DNA of 64,000 nt from UBA1952 sp965246785 (GTDB lineage: Bacteria; Bacteroidota; Bacteroidia; Chitinophagales; Chitinophagaceae). Positions 43,844 to 53,173 of the stretch are shown in pieces. A program made the translations under genes and the position numbers. The first letter of the stretch is position 1; each line of letters opens with the position of its first letter. The DNA is taken from the NCBI GenBank assembly GCA_965246785.1, contig CBDFFM010000019.1, positions 1 through 64,000 on the forward strand, in the 5' to 3' direction. The notes beneath the pieces are model-generated. The model searched no databases, was not told the DNA's origin, and was given only the letters and a program-made list of their open reading frames with translations.

Positions 43844-45193
43844 GTGAAAGGAGCCACCATCAAAATCGCGTTGCTGTTAATGCTGATGGTCGTCGTGCAT
43901 GTGTGGCTTGCATACTTCACACTGCGCTCACAGACGATGCAGCTCTTTGGCTTGTTCGCCGTGTTATTTCTGCTTTATTATCTGCTTTGCCAAACCGCCG
44001 TTACCCCAAAGCAGCTAAGCTGGTTGCTAATTGGCAGCGTCGCGCTGCGCGCCGTCTGGGTGTTCGCTTTTCCGCAGCTTTCCGATGATTGGGCACGCTT
44101 CGTTTGGGATGGGCGGCTGTTGGCGGCCGGCTATAATCCGTTTAATCACCTGCCTTCGGAATTGGTGAAGGGGGGATTGCCCGGCTCGGAAGTCGCCGAT
44201 GCGTCTTTGTTTCATGCGATGAATTCGCCGGACTATTTCACCGCTTATCCGCCCTTGTTGCAAGGCATGTTCGCGGCGGCTTCGTGGCTTTTTCCGCACA
44301 ATGTTTCCGGTAACGTCGTGGTGCTAAAAGGCTTCATCCTACTCGAGGAATGCGGTTCTGTTGTGCTGCTCCTCAGGCTTTGCGATAGCTGGAAAGTATC
44401 CCGCAGTAAAGTGCTGCTTTATGCGCTGAATCCACTGGTAATTGCCGAGCTCACTGGTAATGTGCATCATGAAGGTGTTGTGATATTCTTCCTGCTTGCG
44501 ACACTCTATGCTTTGCAGAAGGAGCGCTTTTGGCTGGCAGTGCTCCTCTTTACTGGCGCTGCTGTAACGAAGCTCGTGCCGCTTATTTTTCTGCCGCTCT
44601 TGCTGGCTTATTTCGGATGGAGGCGAGGATTGCTTTTCTGTGCATCCGTACTCGCGCTATTCGCGGTCTGCTGGCTGCCGTTTGTCAATGCCGGGCTTTT
44701 TCATAACGCCACTGCGAGTGTTGGACTATACTTCAACCTATTTGAGTTCAATGCGAGCATCTACTACCTTGTCCGCGACATTGTATTCTATTTCACGAAC
44801 GAGATAAGAATTGAAACCATCGCTCCGGCCCTCGGCGGCCTTAGCACAACGGCCATGCTACTTTATGCCTATATAAAGCGCAAAGCCTTATCCACAGCAG
44901 ATTTGCCAAAAGCGTTCCTTATCACATTGTCCATCTATCTCGCATTCACCACGATGGTACACCCCTGGTATATCGCACCGCTCATTGCGTTGTGCGTCTT
45001 TACACCGCTGCGCTTCCCGCTGGTCTGGTCGGCCATGATTGTGAGCAGCTATTACGAATATCATACAGAGCAGGAAGTGGAATCGGCTGTGCAGCTTTGG
45101 GTAGAGTATGGTGTGGTCGCTGCGGCTGTTATCTGGGATGTCTGGCGGATGCGAAAGAGTGCTTTTATTGCGAAGGCGAATTACGATGGCTGA
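43844..45193 (+). CDS. GT-C-fold membrane glycosyltransferase (mannosyltransferase-like)
   Basis: 449 residues from a GTG at 43844, one base after the upstream stop; internal ATGs at codons 11 and 13 are alternatives. About ten hydrophobic helices are present. The first extracytoplasmic loop has LSDDWARFVWDGRLLAAG with the paired Asp of GT-C enzymes, and a later loop has LTGNVHHEG. Such enzymes use a polyprenyl-phosphate sugar on the outer face of the inner membrane, which fits the adjacent GT2. Its end overlaps the next gene by 8 bases (ATGGCTGA). The acceptor is unknown. Confidence 0.85.
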   Translation: MKGATIKIALLLMLMVVVHVWLAYFTLRSQTMQLFGLFAVLFLLYYLLCQTAVTPKQLSWLLIGSVALRAVWVFAFPQLSDDWARFVWDGRLLAAGYNPFNHLPSELVKGGLPGSEVADASLFHAMNSPDYFTAYPPLLQGMFAAASWLFPHNVSGNVVVLKGFILLEECGSVVLLLRLCDSWKVSRSKVLLYALNPLVIAELTGNVHHEGVVIFFLLATLYALQKERFWLAVLLFTGAAVTKLVPLIFLPLLLAYFGWRRGLLFCASVLALFAVCWLPFVNAGLFHNATASVGLYFNLFEFNASIYYLVRDIVFYFTNEIRIETIAPALGGLSTTAMLLYAYIKRKALSTADLPKAFLITLSIYLAFTTMVHPWYIAPLIALCVFTPLRFPLVWSAMIVSSYYEYHTEQEVESAVQLWVEYGVVAAAVIWDVWRMRKSAFIAKANYDG

Positions 45194-48100
45194 CGGCAAG
45201 CACATATTCCAAACATCATCCCCCACGCGCTGGCAACGCTTTCGTTGGGGCTCGCGTCTATTGCTTCTGCTGCTTGTATTTATGATTGTCGTGGTGGTGA
45301 TTGCACTTCGCAATGTCTATAATCCTTCACTGCCGCAGCTACAGAGCGAAGGCGAAGCGTTTAAAGCCATCCTGCAGCCTGACAGTGCAAAGCTGATGGC
45401 CGACAGCCGCCTGTTAAAGGAGTATCGCGGATTCAGGCATTCCATCCGGTCTGCCAACACGGCCCGTATCCGTTACTCCGATACCGCCGGAAAGCCGGGA
45501 TATATAGCCTGCCCCATACGCGCCGCTTTCTATGTGGACTGGGATGCGCAGGCTTATACATCACTTCGCGCCAATATCTCCCGCATGAACATGGTGTTGC
45601 CCGAATGGCTGTTTATAGACCCGCGCGGCGACACGCTGTACAACACTATTGACACCCGCGCGCTGACGCTCGTCAAAGCATCGGGCGTGCAAACGCTGCC
45701 GATGCTTTCCAACTTTTTCGGGGAGGAGTTTGACGGCGAGGCGGTGCATCGGATTCTCTCAAACGACCGGAAACGCGCCCGGCTTATTCATGATGTCGCT
45801 GCAACCCTGCAACGCTATAAGTTTAGCGGCATCAATGTGGACTTTGAAGAGCTACGCGAGGCCGGCGACGAGCCGCTTGTCCGCTTTATGCAGGAATTGT
45901 ACGCAGCGCTGCATCCGCTTGGTCTGCTCGTGACACAGGATGTTGCTCCGCTGAATGAAGACTACAATCTGAAAGCCTTGTCTGAGTGGAACGATTACCT
46001 CTTCCTCATGTCGTACGACCAGCACAATCCGGAAAGCAACCCCGGCCCGGTGGGTGAGCAGAAATGGATTGAGGCGACGGTCGCTAAGACAATTGCGAAG
46101 GGCATCGCGCCGAAAAGGCTTATCCTCTGCATGGCGGGCTACGGTTACGACTGGCCGAAGGGCGGACGCGGCAAAGACCTCACCTATGAGGAAGCGCTCA
46201 CCACCGCGCAGGAATCGGAAGGGAAAATTGTTTTTGATAACGACAGCTATAATCTGCATTACTCCTATTACGACGATAATGATTCGGAGCACGAAGTGCA
46301 TTTTACCGATGCCGCCACCAATTTCAATACGCTGCGCTTTGCGGCGGAGAATGATTTGAGCGGTGTTGCGCTTTGGCGCCTTGGCTCCGAGGACAAGCGG
46401 CTCTGGACGTTTTACATGCAGGATGTAATGCCCGCCGCGTTGAAAGATTTTGAGTTCAAAAAGCTGGAGGACGTCTCGCCTTCCAACGCGGTTGACTACA
46501 TCGGCGAGGGCGAGGTGCTGGATGTAATCGCGACGCCGCAGGCGGGGCACATTGCGCTGGAAGTGGACAGCGGCGACGTGCTCATCAGCGAGGAAGATTA
46601 CAGAATGCTGCCATCATCTTTCGTCGTGAAGAAATTCGGCAAAGCGGAAAAGAAGATGGTGCTCACATTTGACGACGGCCCGGATGCCGACTACACGCCG
46701 CGCATTCTGGACATCCTGCGCAGGGAGCATGTGCCCGCGGCCTTCTTCCTTTTGGGCAACAATGCGGAGCGCAACATTCCCATCGTAAAGCGCATTTATC
46801 GCGAGGGCCATGAAATTGGCAACCATTCCTTTACGCATCCTAATATGGCGGAGATTTCGCTGGCGCGGGCTGCGCTGGAGCTGAATGCCACGCGGCTGCT
46901 GATTGCCTGCATCACCGGGCATAGCACGATCCTGTTTCGTCCGCCCTACAACGCCGATTCCGAACCGGAGACCTTAGAAGAGCTGAAACCCGTTGCGCTT
47001 TCCCGGCAGATGTCGTACCTCACCATCGGCGAAAACATTGACCCGAATGATTGGGAAGCAGGCGTCACTGCCGACACGATTTTTTCGCGCATTGTGCAAC
47101 AAGAGGCAACCGGCAATATAATTCTGCTGCACGATGCGGGTGGCAATCGTGAGGCCACAGTGAAAGTGCTGCCCCGCCTTATCCAATATTTTAGAAGCAA
47201 AGGCTACAGCTTCACCTCCATCGCCGACCTTATCGGCAAGAGCCGTGACGAGCTGATGCCGCCCCTGCCACGGGATGCCGGCTACAATCTGGTACAGCTT
47301 AATTACTATCTCGCCCTTGCCGGCTATTGGGGCAGCAGCTTGTTCGGCGCGGTATTTCTGGTGTGCATTGTTCTTTCCGGGCTGCGCATTCTGGCGCTTG
47401 CGGCACTCGCATTTAGCGCGCGGCGCAAAGCCCGGCGAGCATCATTTGTAACACTTCCACATAATCCTCTCCTCAGCATTATCGTTCCTGCCTACAATGA
47501 ATCGCTTCATGCGGTGGCCGGCGTGCGCAACCTGCTGCAAAGCCGCTACGCTAATCTTCAAATCATTTTTGTGGACGATGGTAGCACCGATGCAACATCC
47601 GCGCTTGTACGCGAGGCGTTTGGAGCAGATTCGCGAGTAAAGGTCTTAACCAAGACCAACGGCGGCAAAGCCTCGGCGCTGAATCTTGGCATAGTACATG
47701 CCGAAGGGGAATACCTCCTCTGCATAGATGCCGATACGAAGCTGCTGCCCGATGCCGCAGAAAAGCTAATGCGGCATTTTGCAGAAGCCCGCGTTGCGGC
47801 GGTAGCCGGAAAAGTGCGCGTCGGCAATGAGGTAAATATTATCACGCGCTGGCAGAGCCTGGAGTACATCACCAGCCAGAATTTTGACCGGCTGGCCTTT
47901 GGGCGCATCAATGCCATTACCGTAGTGCCGGGGGCAATCGGTGCGTTCCGCAAGAGCCCGGTACTCGCGGTCGGGGGCTTCACATCCGACACCTTCGCTG
48001 AGGATTGCGACCTGACGATGCGACTGCTTCGTGCAGGTTATATCGTCGAGAACGATGAAGATGCTGTTGCGCTGACGGAAGCGCCCGAAACCGTCCGCCA

Positions 48101-48539
48101 GTTTTTACGGCAGCGCTTCCGCTGGACGTTTGGCGTCATGCAGGCATTTTGGAAAGCCCGTGATGCGCTCTTCAACCGGCGATTTGGGGCGCTTGGATGG
48201 GTGGCACTGCCCAACATCCTGATTTTTCAATTCCTCATTCCGCTTCTCACACCTTTTGCAGATTTACTCATGCTGCTTGGACTGCTTACCGGGAATGCAG
48301 CCCACATCCTTTTCTACTATGCGGTATTTCTGATGGTTGATGGCGTCGTCGCAGCAATTGCATTTGCTTTTGGCAAAGAATCGGGGTGGAAGCTGTTCCG
48401 CATCATTCCGCAGCGGCTGGCTTATCGCTGGCTGATGTTGTATGTGCTGCTGAAGGCAATGCGCCGCGCGATTAAAGGCGAGCTACAGCATTGGGGCGTG
48501 CTAAAGCGCACGGGCAATGTGCGGACACTGTCTAATTGA
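45186..48539 (+). CDS. Three-domain GH18 - NodB deacetylase - GT2 membrane protein
   Basis: 1117 residues from the ATG at 45186, which overlaps the upstream stop; a 26-codon upstream extension is unlikely. A membrane helix (~24-41) is followed by a GH18-like domain (~100-440, with SGINVDFEEL and a catalytic-type Glu near 221). Next is a NodB polysaccharide deacetylase domain (~490-700, TFDDGPD with Asp496-Asp497, metal His547 and His551). After a hydrophobic stretch comes a processive GT2 (~760-1000, IIVPAYNES, CIDADTK, QRFRW at 976-980) and terminal helices. The set would polymerise, deacetylate and trim an N-acetyl-sugar polymer outside the inner membrane. Confidence 0.9.
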   Translation: MADGKHIFQTSSPTRWQRFRWGSRLLLLLLVFMIVVVVIALRNVYNPSLPQLQSEGEAFKAILQPDSAKLMADSRLLKEYRGFRHSIRSANTARIRYSDTAGKPGYIACPIRAAFYVDWDAQAYTSLRANISRMNMVLPEWLFIDPRGDTLYNTIDTRALTLVKASGVQTLPMLSNFFGEEFDGEAVHRILSNDRKRARLIHDVAATLQRYKFSGINVDFEELREAGDEPLVRFMQELYAALHPLGLLVTQDVAPLNEDYNLKALSEWNDYLFLMSYDQHNPESNPGPVGEQKWIEATVAKTIAKGIAPKRLILCMAGYGYDWPKGGRGKDLTYEEALTTAQESEGKIVFDNDSYNLHYSYYDDNDSEHEVHFTDAATNFNTLRFAAENDLSGVALWRLGSEDKRLWTFYMQDVMPAALKDFEFKKLEDVSPSNAVDYIGEGEVLDVIATPQAGHIALEVDSGDVLISEEDYRMLPSSFVVKKFGKAEKKMVLTFDDGPDADYTPRILDILRREHVPAAFFLLGNNAERNIPIVKRIYREGHEIGNHSFTHPNMAEISLARAALELNATRLLIACITGHSTILFRPPYNADSEPETLEELKPVALSRQMSYLTIGENIDPNDWEAGVTADTIFSRIVQQEATGNIILLHDAGGNREATVKVLPRLIQYFRSKGYSFTSIADLIGKSRDELMPPLPRDAGYNLVQLNYYLALAGYWGSSLFGAVFLVCIVLSGLRILALAALAFSARRKARRASFVTLPHNPLLSIIVPAYNESLHAVAGVRNLLQSRYANLQIIFVDDGSTDATSALVREAFGADSRVKVLTKTNGGKASALNLGIVHAEGEYLLCIDADTKLLPDAAEKLMRHFAEARVAAVAGKVRVGNEVNIITRWQSLEYITSQNFDRLAFGRINAITVVPGAIGAFRKSPVLAVGGFTSDTFAEDCDLTMRLLRAGYIVENDEDAVALTEAPETVRQFLRQRFRWTFGVMQAFWKARDALFNRRFGALGWVALPNILIFQFLIPLLTPFADLLMLLGLLTGNAAHILFYYAVFLMVDGVVAAIAFAFGKESGWKLFRIIPQRLAYRWLMLYVLLKAMRRAIKGELQHWGVLKRTGNVRTLSN

Positions 48540-48574
48540 ACGATATTGGTATGCTTTGCGTATATCATCCCTAA

Positions 48575-49648
48575 ATGCGGCTTTCAGTTTATTCATCGTT
48601 TCTAATCTGCCTGATGGCTTTTGCGCTTACTGCTCCTGCGCAGCAGCGGGAGAAGCGACTTACCGCTTTCCCCTTTCCGGTAGTTTATTACGCGCCCGAA
48701 ACGCGCTTTGTAGGCGGGGTGGCGGGCGTCGCCACGTTTCGCTTCAAGCCGGATTCGCTGCGTGCCCGGCCTTCGTCCATTACGGCAGGTGTGGCCTATA
48801 CGCAAAACCGGCAGTTGCTACTTTACGCTAATTTCAACCTCTTTTACGACAACGCCCAATGGTATGCCTACGGCGAGGCGGGCTATTATAAGTACAGCTA
48901 CAAGTTCTTCGGCATCGCTCAGCACGAAACGCCGGAGGTGTTGTACGGTGTGGATTATCCACGGATAAAGCTGAACCTTGCGCGGCGGTTCCTGCCACAT
49001 TTCTACGCGGGTCTCGGCTACCAGTTTGAGGACTATAAAATCAAGGATAGCGCTATCCTCGGCCCGCTGGCGAATGATAATATTCCCGGCAATCGCGGCA
49101 GCCGTACTTCCGGCATTGGGCCGCAGCTTATCTATGATTCGCGCGATACTGTGCTATTCCCATCGCGCGGGGCCTTCGGTACAGCAAGCTGGCTGAATAA
49201 CGGCACTGTATGGGGGGGCGACCACAGTTTCAACAAGTACGTGCTTGATGTATCGTTTTATCAACGCCTCTTCCCCAAAATCACTCTTGCGTTGAACAGC
49301 TATAACAGCTTTGTGACCGGTGATGCGCCGTTTCAGGAGCAATCTCTGCTCGGCGGCAACAAGCGTATGCGTGGCTACTATGAAGGCCGCTACATTGACC
49401 AGAACCTTTCGGTGCTTCAGGCCGAGGCGCGCTTCCCGGTATGGAAACGATTTGGCGGAGTCGTCTTCGGTGGCGCGGGCGCGTTGGGAAATGAGACAAG
49501 CTTTCTGCGGCTTGACGATGTGAAATATTCTTATGGTGCCGGGCTTCGCTTCAACGTCGTGCGCAAAGACCATCTTAATCTGAGGCTGGACTATGCGCTT
49601 GGCCCGGGCACGAGCGGTGTTTACTTTACTGTTGGAGAAGCTTTCTAA
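48575..49648 (+). CDS. Omp85/BamA-type outer membrane beta-barrel protein without POTRA domains
   Basis: 357 residues with a signal peptide (MRLSVYSSFLICLMAFALTAPAQ). The rest is a 16-strand-like barrel with aromatic strand ends. The bacterial surface antigen (Omp85 barrel) pattern is seen in GIGPQLIYDSRDTVLFPSRG and in the lid-loop-like LLGGNKRMRGYYEGRYID, where the conserved RGY/F occurs. No POTRA repeats precede the barrel, so it belongs to the short patatin-partner or TamA-like group. It could secrete or insert a partner made by the cluster. It lies 35 bases after the polymer-synthase gene. Confidence 0.88.
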   Translation: MRLSVYSSFLICLMAFALTAPAQQREKRLTAFPFPVVYYAPETRFVGGVAGVATFRFKPDSLRARPSSITAGVAYTQNRQLLLYANFNLFYDNAQWYAYGEAGYYKYSYKFFGIAQHETPEVLYGVDYPRIKLNLARRFLPHFYAGLGYQFEDYKIKDSAILGPLANDNIPGNRGSRTSGIGPQLIYDSRDTVLFPSRGAFGTASWLNNGTVWGGDHSFNKYVLDVSFYQRLFPKITLALNSYNSFVTGDAPFQEQSLLGGNKRMRGYYEGRYIDQNLSVLQAEARFPVWKRFGGVVFGGAGALGNETSFLRLDDVKYSYGAGLRFNVVRKDHLNLRLDYALGPGTSGVYFTVGEAF

Positions 49649-49671
49649 TAACTGTTCTATTTTCTTTGTTC

Positions 49672-51171
49672 ATGCGCCGCGCTTTTCTGCTCTTTGTTTG
49701 TTTTCTATCCATGTCGTCTGCAGCGCTCGCCGAAGACTATACGTTTGATTATACCCCGCTTTGTGCGCAGGCGTACAAGGCTTATCTGGCATTGCGGCCC
49801 GATGTAGGCGACGCCCTCATCAAGCGCGAAATAATTGCACATCCTTACAACCTGCTACCCGTTTACATTGCCGACTACGGAGACTTCCTGACCCTCGTGT
49901 TTAACGGCGACCCTTATGAGCTTGGTCAACGGGAAGGCCACGAAAAAGCGCGGATTGAAAGAATAGAGCTGGGCAGCGATGATTCGCCGTGGAAGCGTCT
50001 TGCGCTTGCCGGCATTCACCAGCATTGGGCGCTTATCCACATCCGTTTTGGTGAGCGGTTGAAGGGGGCTATTGCTTTCCGGCGCTCATATCTGCTGCTT
50101 AAGGAAAATGCAGGTCGTTTTCCAAAGTTCGGCCCTACGGCGGTGATGTATGGAATAGAGGAAGCGATGGCGGGCACCATCCCCGACGGCTATAAATGGC
50201 TGATGAGCATCTTTGGATTGAAGGGCAATTTGACCAGCGGCATGTCACGCCTCAGCGGCTATCTGAAAACCAATCTGTCGGCTGACAGTCCGCTGCATGA
50301 GGAAGCGGTGATTTTTGATTTCTATACGCGCTTCTATCTTGGTTCGGACAAAGCCGCAGTGTGGCAGGCGGCAGGCAGCGACGCTACTTTTGACATTCGT
50401 AACAATCTGCTCCGCGCCTTCATTCGGGCAAATCTCGCGCTGTCTTACCGTAAGGCAGACGCAGCTATTGCCGCAATGCAAACAGCCAAGGCAACTCCGG
50501 GCGCGGATGCTTACCCGGTATTTGACTATGAGCTGGGCAGCGCGATGCTATTGCGGCTCAATCCGGATTGCACGACTTATCTGGAGCAGTTTGCCGCGCA
50601 AAACAAGGGTAAGCTTTTTACAAAGGACGCCTTGCACAAAGCAGCGTTGGCATGGTACATCAAAGGCGATATGGCTAAAGCGACAACCGACAAAGCCGCC
50701 ATCCTGCAAAAAGGCTCACTCATAACCGACGCCGACATTACCGCGCAGCGATTCGCTAAAGGAGGGCGATGGCCACAGCCTGCGCTCTTCCGGGCAAAGA
50801 TGCTGATTGACGGTGGCTATTATCCGCAGGCATTGACTATCCTCCGCAATACGGCTGCTGCTGCCTTCTCTGAATTGGTTGACAAGTTAGAATACGAATT
50901 CCGGCTCGGACGCGCGTTAGAGGAAAGCGGCGATGCTGCGCACGCAGTACAATGCTATCAGTGGGTAATCAATAACGGCAGGGACAGAGCGGAGGATTTC
51001 GCGGCGCGTGCTGCATTGCAGATGGCCAATATCTATGAGGCGGGAAAGCAGCTTGCAGAAGCCAGACGATACTTTACTATCTGCCTTTCCATGCGCGGCC
51101 ACGACTTTCAGAATGCAATTGACCAGCAGGCGAAGGCTGGGCTGGCAAGGCATAACCGTGGTGAGCAATAG
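49672..51171 (+). CDS. Exported TPR-type repeat protein
   Basis: 499 residues from the ATG at 49672 (a TTG two codons before is less likely). It has a signal peptide (MRRAFLLFVCFLSMSSAALA). The body is all-alpha with TPR-like pairs, most clearly LEYEFRLGRALEESGDAAHA and AALQMANIYEAGKQLAEARR near the C-terminus. The N-terminal half (DVGDALIKREIIAHPYNLLP) is also helical but I do not recognise it. It probably acts as a periplasmic scaffold for neighbours such as the barrel protein, from which it is separated by 23 bases. No enzymatic motif is seen. Confidence 0.75.
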   Translation: MRRAFLLFVCFLSMSSAALAEDYTFDYTPLCAQAYKAYLALRPDVGDALIKREIIAHPYNLLPVYIADYGDFLTLVFNGDPYELGQREGHEKARIERIELGSDDSPWKRLALAGIHQHWALIHIRFGERLKGAIAFRRSYLLLKENAGRFPKFGPTAVMYGIEEAMAGTIPDGYKWLMSIFGLKGNLTSGMSRLSGYLKTNLSADSPLHEEAVIFDFYTRFYLGSDKAAVWQAAGSDATFDIRNNLLRAFIRANLALSYRKADAAIAAMQTAKATPGADAYPVFDYELGSAMLLRLNPDCTTYLEQFAAQNKGKLFTKDALHKAALAWYIKGDMAKATTDKAAILQKGSLITDADITAQRFAKGGRWPQPALFRAKMLIDGGYYPQALTILRNTAAAAFSELVDKLEYEFRLGRALEESGDAAHAVQCYQWVINNGRDRAEDFAARAALQMANIYEAGKQLAEARRYFTICLSMRGHDFQNAIDQQAKAGLARHNRGEQ

Positions 51172-51191
51172 AGATGTCGCTGCGCGATGAA

Positions 51192-51491
51192 TCAGTAAGT
51201 GCGCAAGCTCATTGCGTAATTGGCTACAAGGGTAACTTCTACCGACGTAAGCTTTGACTTGAATGCCGGCATAGGCTTTTTGCCATTTGTGATGAGCGTG
51301 ATGATGTCCTCATATTTCATATGGCTTATCTGGAGGTTTTTCGCGCCGAATATTCCTTTCCCGCCTGTTTCGCCGTGGCAGCGCTGGCACTTTTTCTTAT
51401 AGATGTCTTTTCCGGTCAGCGGCTCACCCGTAAACGCTGCAAGCGTCAGGAGCAGCATCGCCATACTTGCGGTCGTTAGAAATTTAGACAT
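51192..51491 (-). CDS. Small periplasmic c-type cytochrome
   Basis: 99 residues. A signal peptide (MSKFLTTASMAMLLLTLAA) is followed by one haem-binding CQRCH and a downstream axial Met in KPMPAFKSKLT, the standard class I monohaem pattern. It shuttles electrons in the periplasm. It is convergent with the TPR gene (20 bases between their ends), and the glycosyltransferase gene further on is divergent. Its link to the arsenosugar genes is by location only; it could take electrons from the FAD/Fe-S pair. Confidence 0.9.
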   Translation of the reverse strand: MSKFLTTASMAMLLLTLAAFTGEPLTGKDIYKKKCQRCHGETGGKGIFGAKNLQISHMKYEDIITLITNGKKPMPAFKSKLTSVEVTLVANYAMSLRTY

Positions 51492-51640
51492 CGGTTATTA
51501 TTTGAAGACAGACAGATAAGTGCCCCTGATGTAAGTTACGAGCGGCTACAGGCATAAGTGTATATTTTTCGTGGCCGGCTTCTAACTTAGGGACGCAAAC
51601 TATTGACAAGCCTGAATGGCCCTTCCCACGTATTTCGTAC

Positions 51641-52345
51641 ATGATGTTGAGCGTGATTATCCCAGCCTACAATGAAAGTGAGCACATCGTAAGCCTGATT
51701 CAGTATTTGAAGACGGCGATGGGTGATGGGAAGGGCGAGATAATTGTCAGCGACGGCGGCAGTACGGACAATACTATGGAATTGGCTGCAGAAACAGGAG
51801 CCATCGCAGTCCCATCGCCGGTGAGGGGCAGGGCAGGTCAGATGAATCATGCGGTCAGCCTCGCCCGTGGCGATGCCTATTATTTTGTTCATGCCGACAC
51901 CCGCCCGCCGCAATCGTTTGTGCAGGACATAGACGAGGCGATGGCGCAGGGCTGTAACTGCGGCTCCTATCGCTTTCGTTTTGACAGGAACAGGGGAATG
52001 CTCCGGCTCAATTCCTTTTTTACCCGTTTCAACTATCTGTTCTTTCGCGGCGGCGACCAAAGCATCTTTGTGACGAAAGATTTGTGGCAAGAAGTGGGGC
52101 CATACAAGGAGGATATGCTCATCATGGAAGACTACGATTTTCTTGCGCGCATCTGGAGCGTGGGCCATTTCAAGCTAATCCCCAAAGACACGATTGTGAG
52201 CGCACGCAAGTACGATACGAATAGCTGGCTGCGCGTGCAGCTTGCCAATCTCAAGGTGGTGCGCATGTACCGGCGCGGCGCATCGCAACAGGCCATGATT
52301 GATGCTTACCGCAAGGCGCTAAACTACCGGAAGAATGCTTTTTAA
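51641..52345 (+). CDS. TIGR04283-type arsenosugar-cluster glycosyltransferase
   Basis: 234 residues (ATGATG at 51641; either codon may be used). The GT2 core shows LSVIIPAYNESEHI, IVSDGGSTDNT and YYFVHADTRPP (DxD-type site), followed by RGRAGQMNHAVSLARG and GGDQSIFVTKDLW, which are marks of the radical SAM/selenodomain-associated transferase 2 family. It should add a sugar or a sugar-like acceptor in the ArsS pathway; donor and acceptor are unknown. It overlaps the SDR gene by 11 bases, so both are made together. Confidence 0.88.
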   Translation: MMLSVIIPAYNESEHIVSLIQYLKTAMGDGKGEIIVSDGGSTDNTMELAAETGAIAVPSPVRGRAGQMNHAVSLARGDAYYFVHADTRPPQSFVQDIDEAMAQGCNCGSYRFRFDRNRGMLRLNSFFTRFNYLFFRGGDQSIFVTKDLWQEVGPYKEDMLIMEDYDFLARIWSVGHFKLIPKDTIVSARKYDTNSWLRVQLANLKVVRMYRRGASQQAMIDAYRKALNYRKNAF

Positions 52346-53126
52346 GGATAAGGTTATCTGGATAACCGGCGCATCGTCCGGCATCGGTGCGGAGCTGGCG
52401 CGACAACTTGCCGCACAAGGTGCACTGCTCATTCTCACGGCGCGGAATGAGGCTGCCATGCATGCGCTCGCTGACGGTTTTCCCAAGAGCCGATACAAGG
52501 TGCTTCCGGCTGACCTTACAGATGCTGCGAACATTACTAGCCTTACAGAGCAGGCAATACAAGCGTTTGGCAGGATTGACTCAATGATACTATCGGCAGG
52601 CGTCAGTCAGCGCTCGCTTGCGGAAGACACAGACCTGAACGTTTACCGGCAGTTGATGGAAATAAATTTTTTCGCGCCGGTAGCCATTGCTAAGGCGCTG
52701 TTGCCGCATTTCCGCGCGCAGGGCTTCGGACAAATTGTAGCCATTAGCAGCATGGCAGGCTTAATGGGCTTCCCGATGCGCACAGGCTATGCAGCTGCTA
52801 AGCATGCATTGAAGGGTTTTTTTGAAACGCTGCAAACAGAGCACGACATTCCCGGATTGCACATTACACTGGTTTATCCGGGCCGCATTCACACACCCAT
52901 TTCCGTCGCTGCGCTTACTGCCGATGGCACGCCGCATGGCAGGATGGACAAGGGGCAGGCAGAAGGTATTCCTGTTGCGGATTGTGCGGTCAGGATTGTT
53001 CGTGCGATGGCCGGCAATAGACGGCGTTTAGTTATCGCCCGCGGCGAACGGATACTCTGGTGGTTGTGGTTTCTGCTACCTGGCGTTTATTTTCGGATTG
53101 CCCGGAAAAAAGGGCTGGAAGGGTAA
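52335..53126 (+). CDS. Short-chain dehydrogenase/reductase
   Basis: 263 residues. It has the Rossmann motif TGASSGIG (~11-18), an N-S-A-G-type region (LSAGVS, where NAG is usual), Ser in ISSMAG, and the catalytic YAAAK. It uses NAD(P)H to reduce or oxidise a carbonyl/alcohol. The C-terminus carries a hydrophobic helix (ILWWLWFLLPGVYF), so it may be membrane-bound, as in the DHRS7-like subgroup. It overlaps the TIGR04283 glycosyltransferase gene by 11 bases. A role in making the sugar or glycerol side of an arsenosugar is inference. Confidence 0.9.
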   Translation: MLFKDKVIWITGASSGIGAELARQLAAQGALLILTARNEAAMHALADGFPKSRYKVLPADLTDAANITSLTEQAIQAFGRIDSMILSAGVSQRSLAEDTDLNVYRQLMEINFFAPVAIAKALLPHFRAQGFGQIVAISSMAGLMGFPMRTGYAAAKHALKGFFETLQTEHDIPGLHITLVYPGRIHTPISVAALTADGTPHGRMDKGQAEGIPVADCAVRIVRAMAGNRRRLVIARGERILWWLWFLLPGVYFRIARKKGLEG

Positions 53127-53173
53127 CGCCCAATTTGCAACGGACGCAAGCGTCGGGTGACAAGACGCCGTTC

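Noticed and set aside
45852..46550. Minus-strand open frame of 232 codons inside the GH18-NodB-GT2 gene
   Set aside because: Antisense of coding sequence with clear catalytic motifs; composition is Arg- and Val-rich and shows no family.
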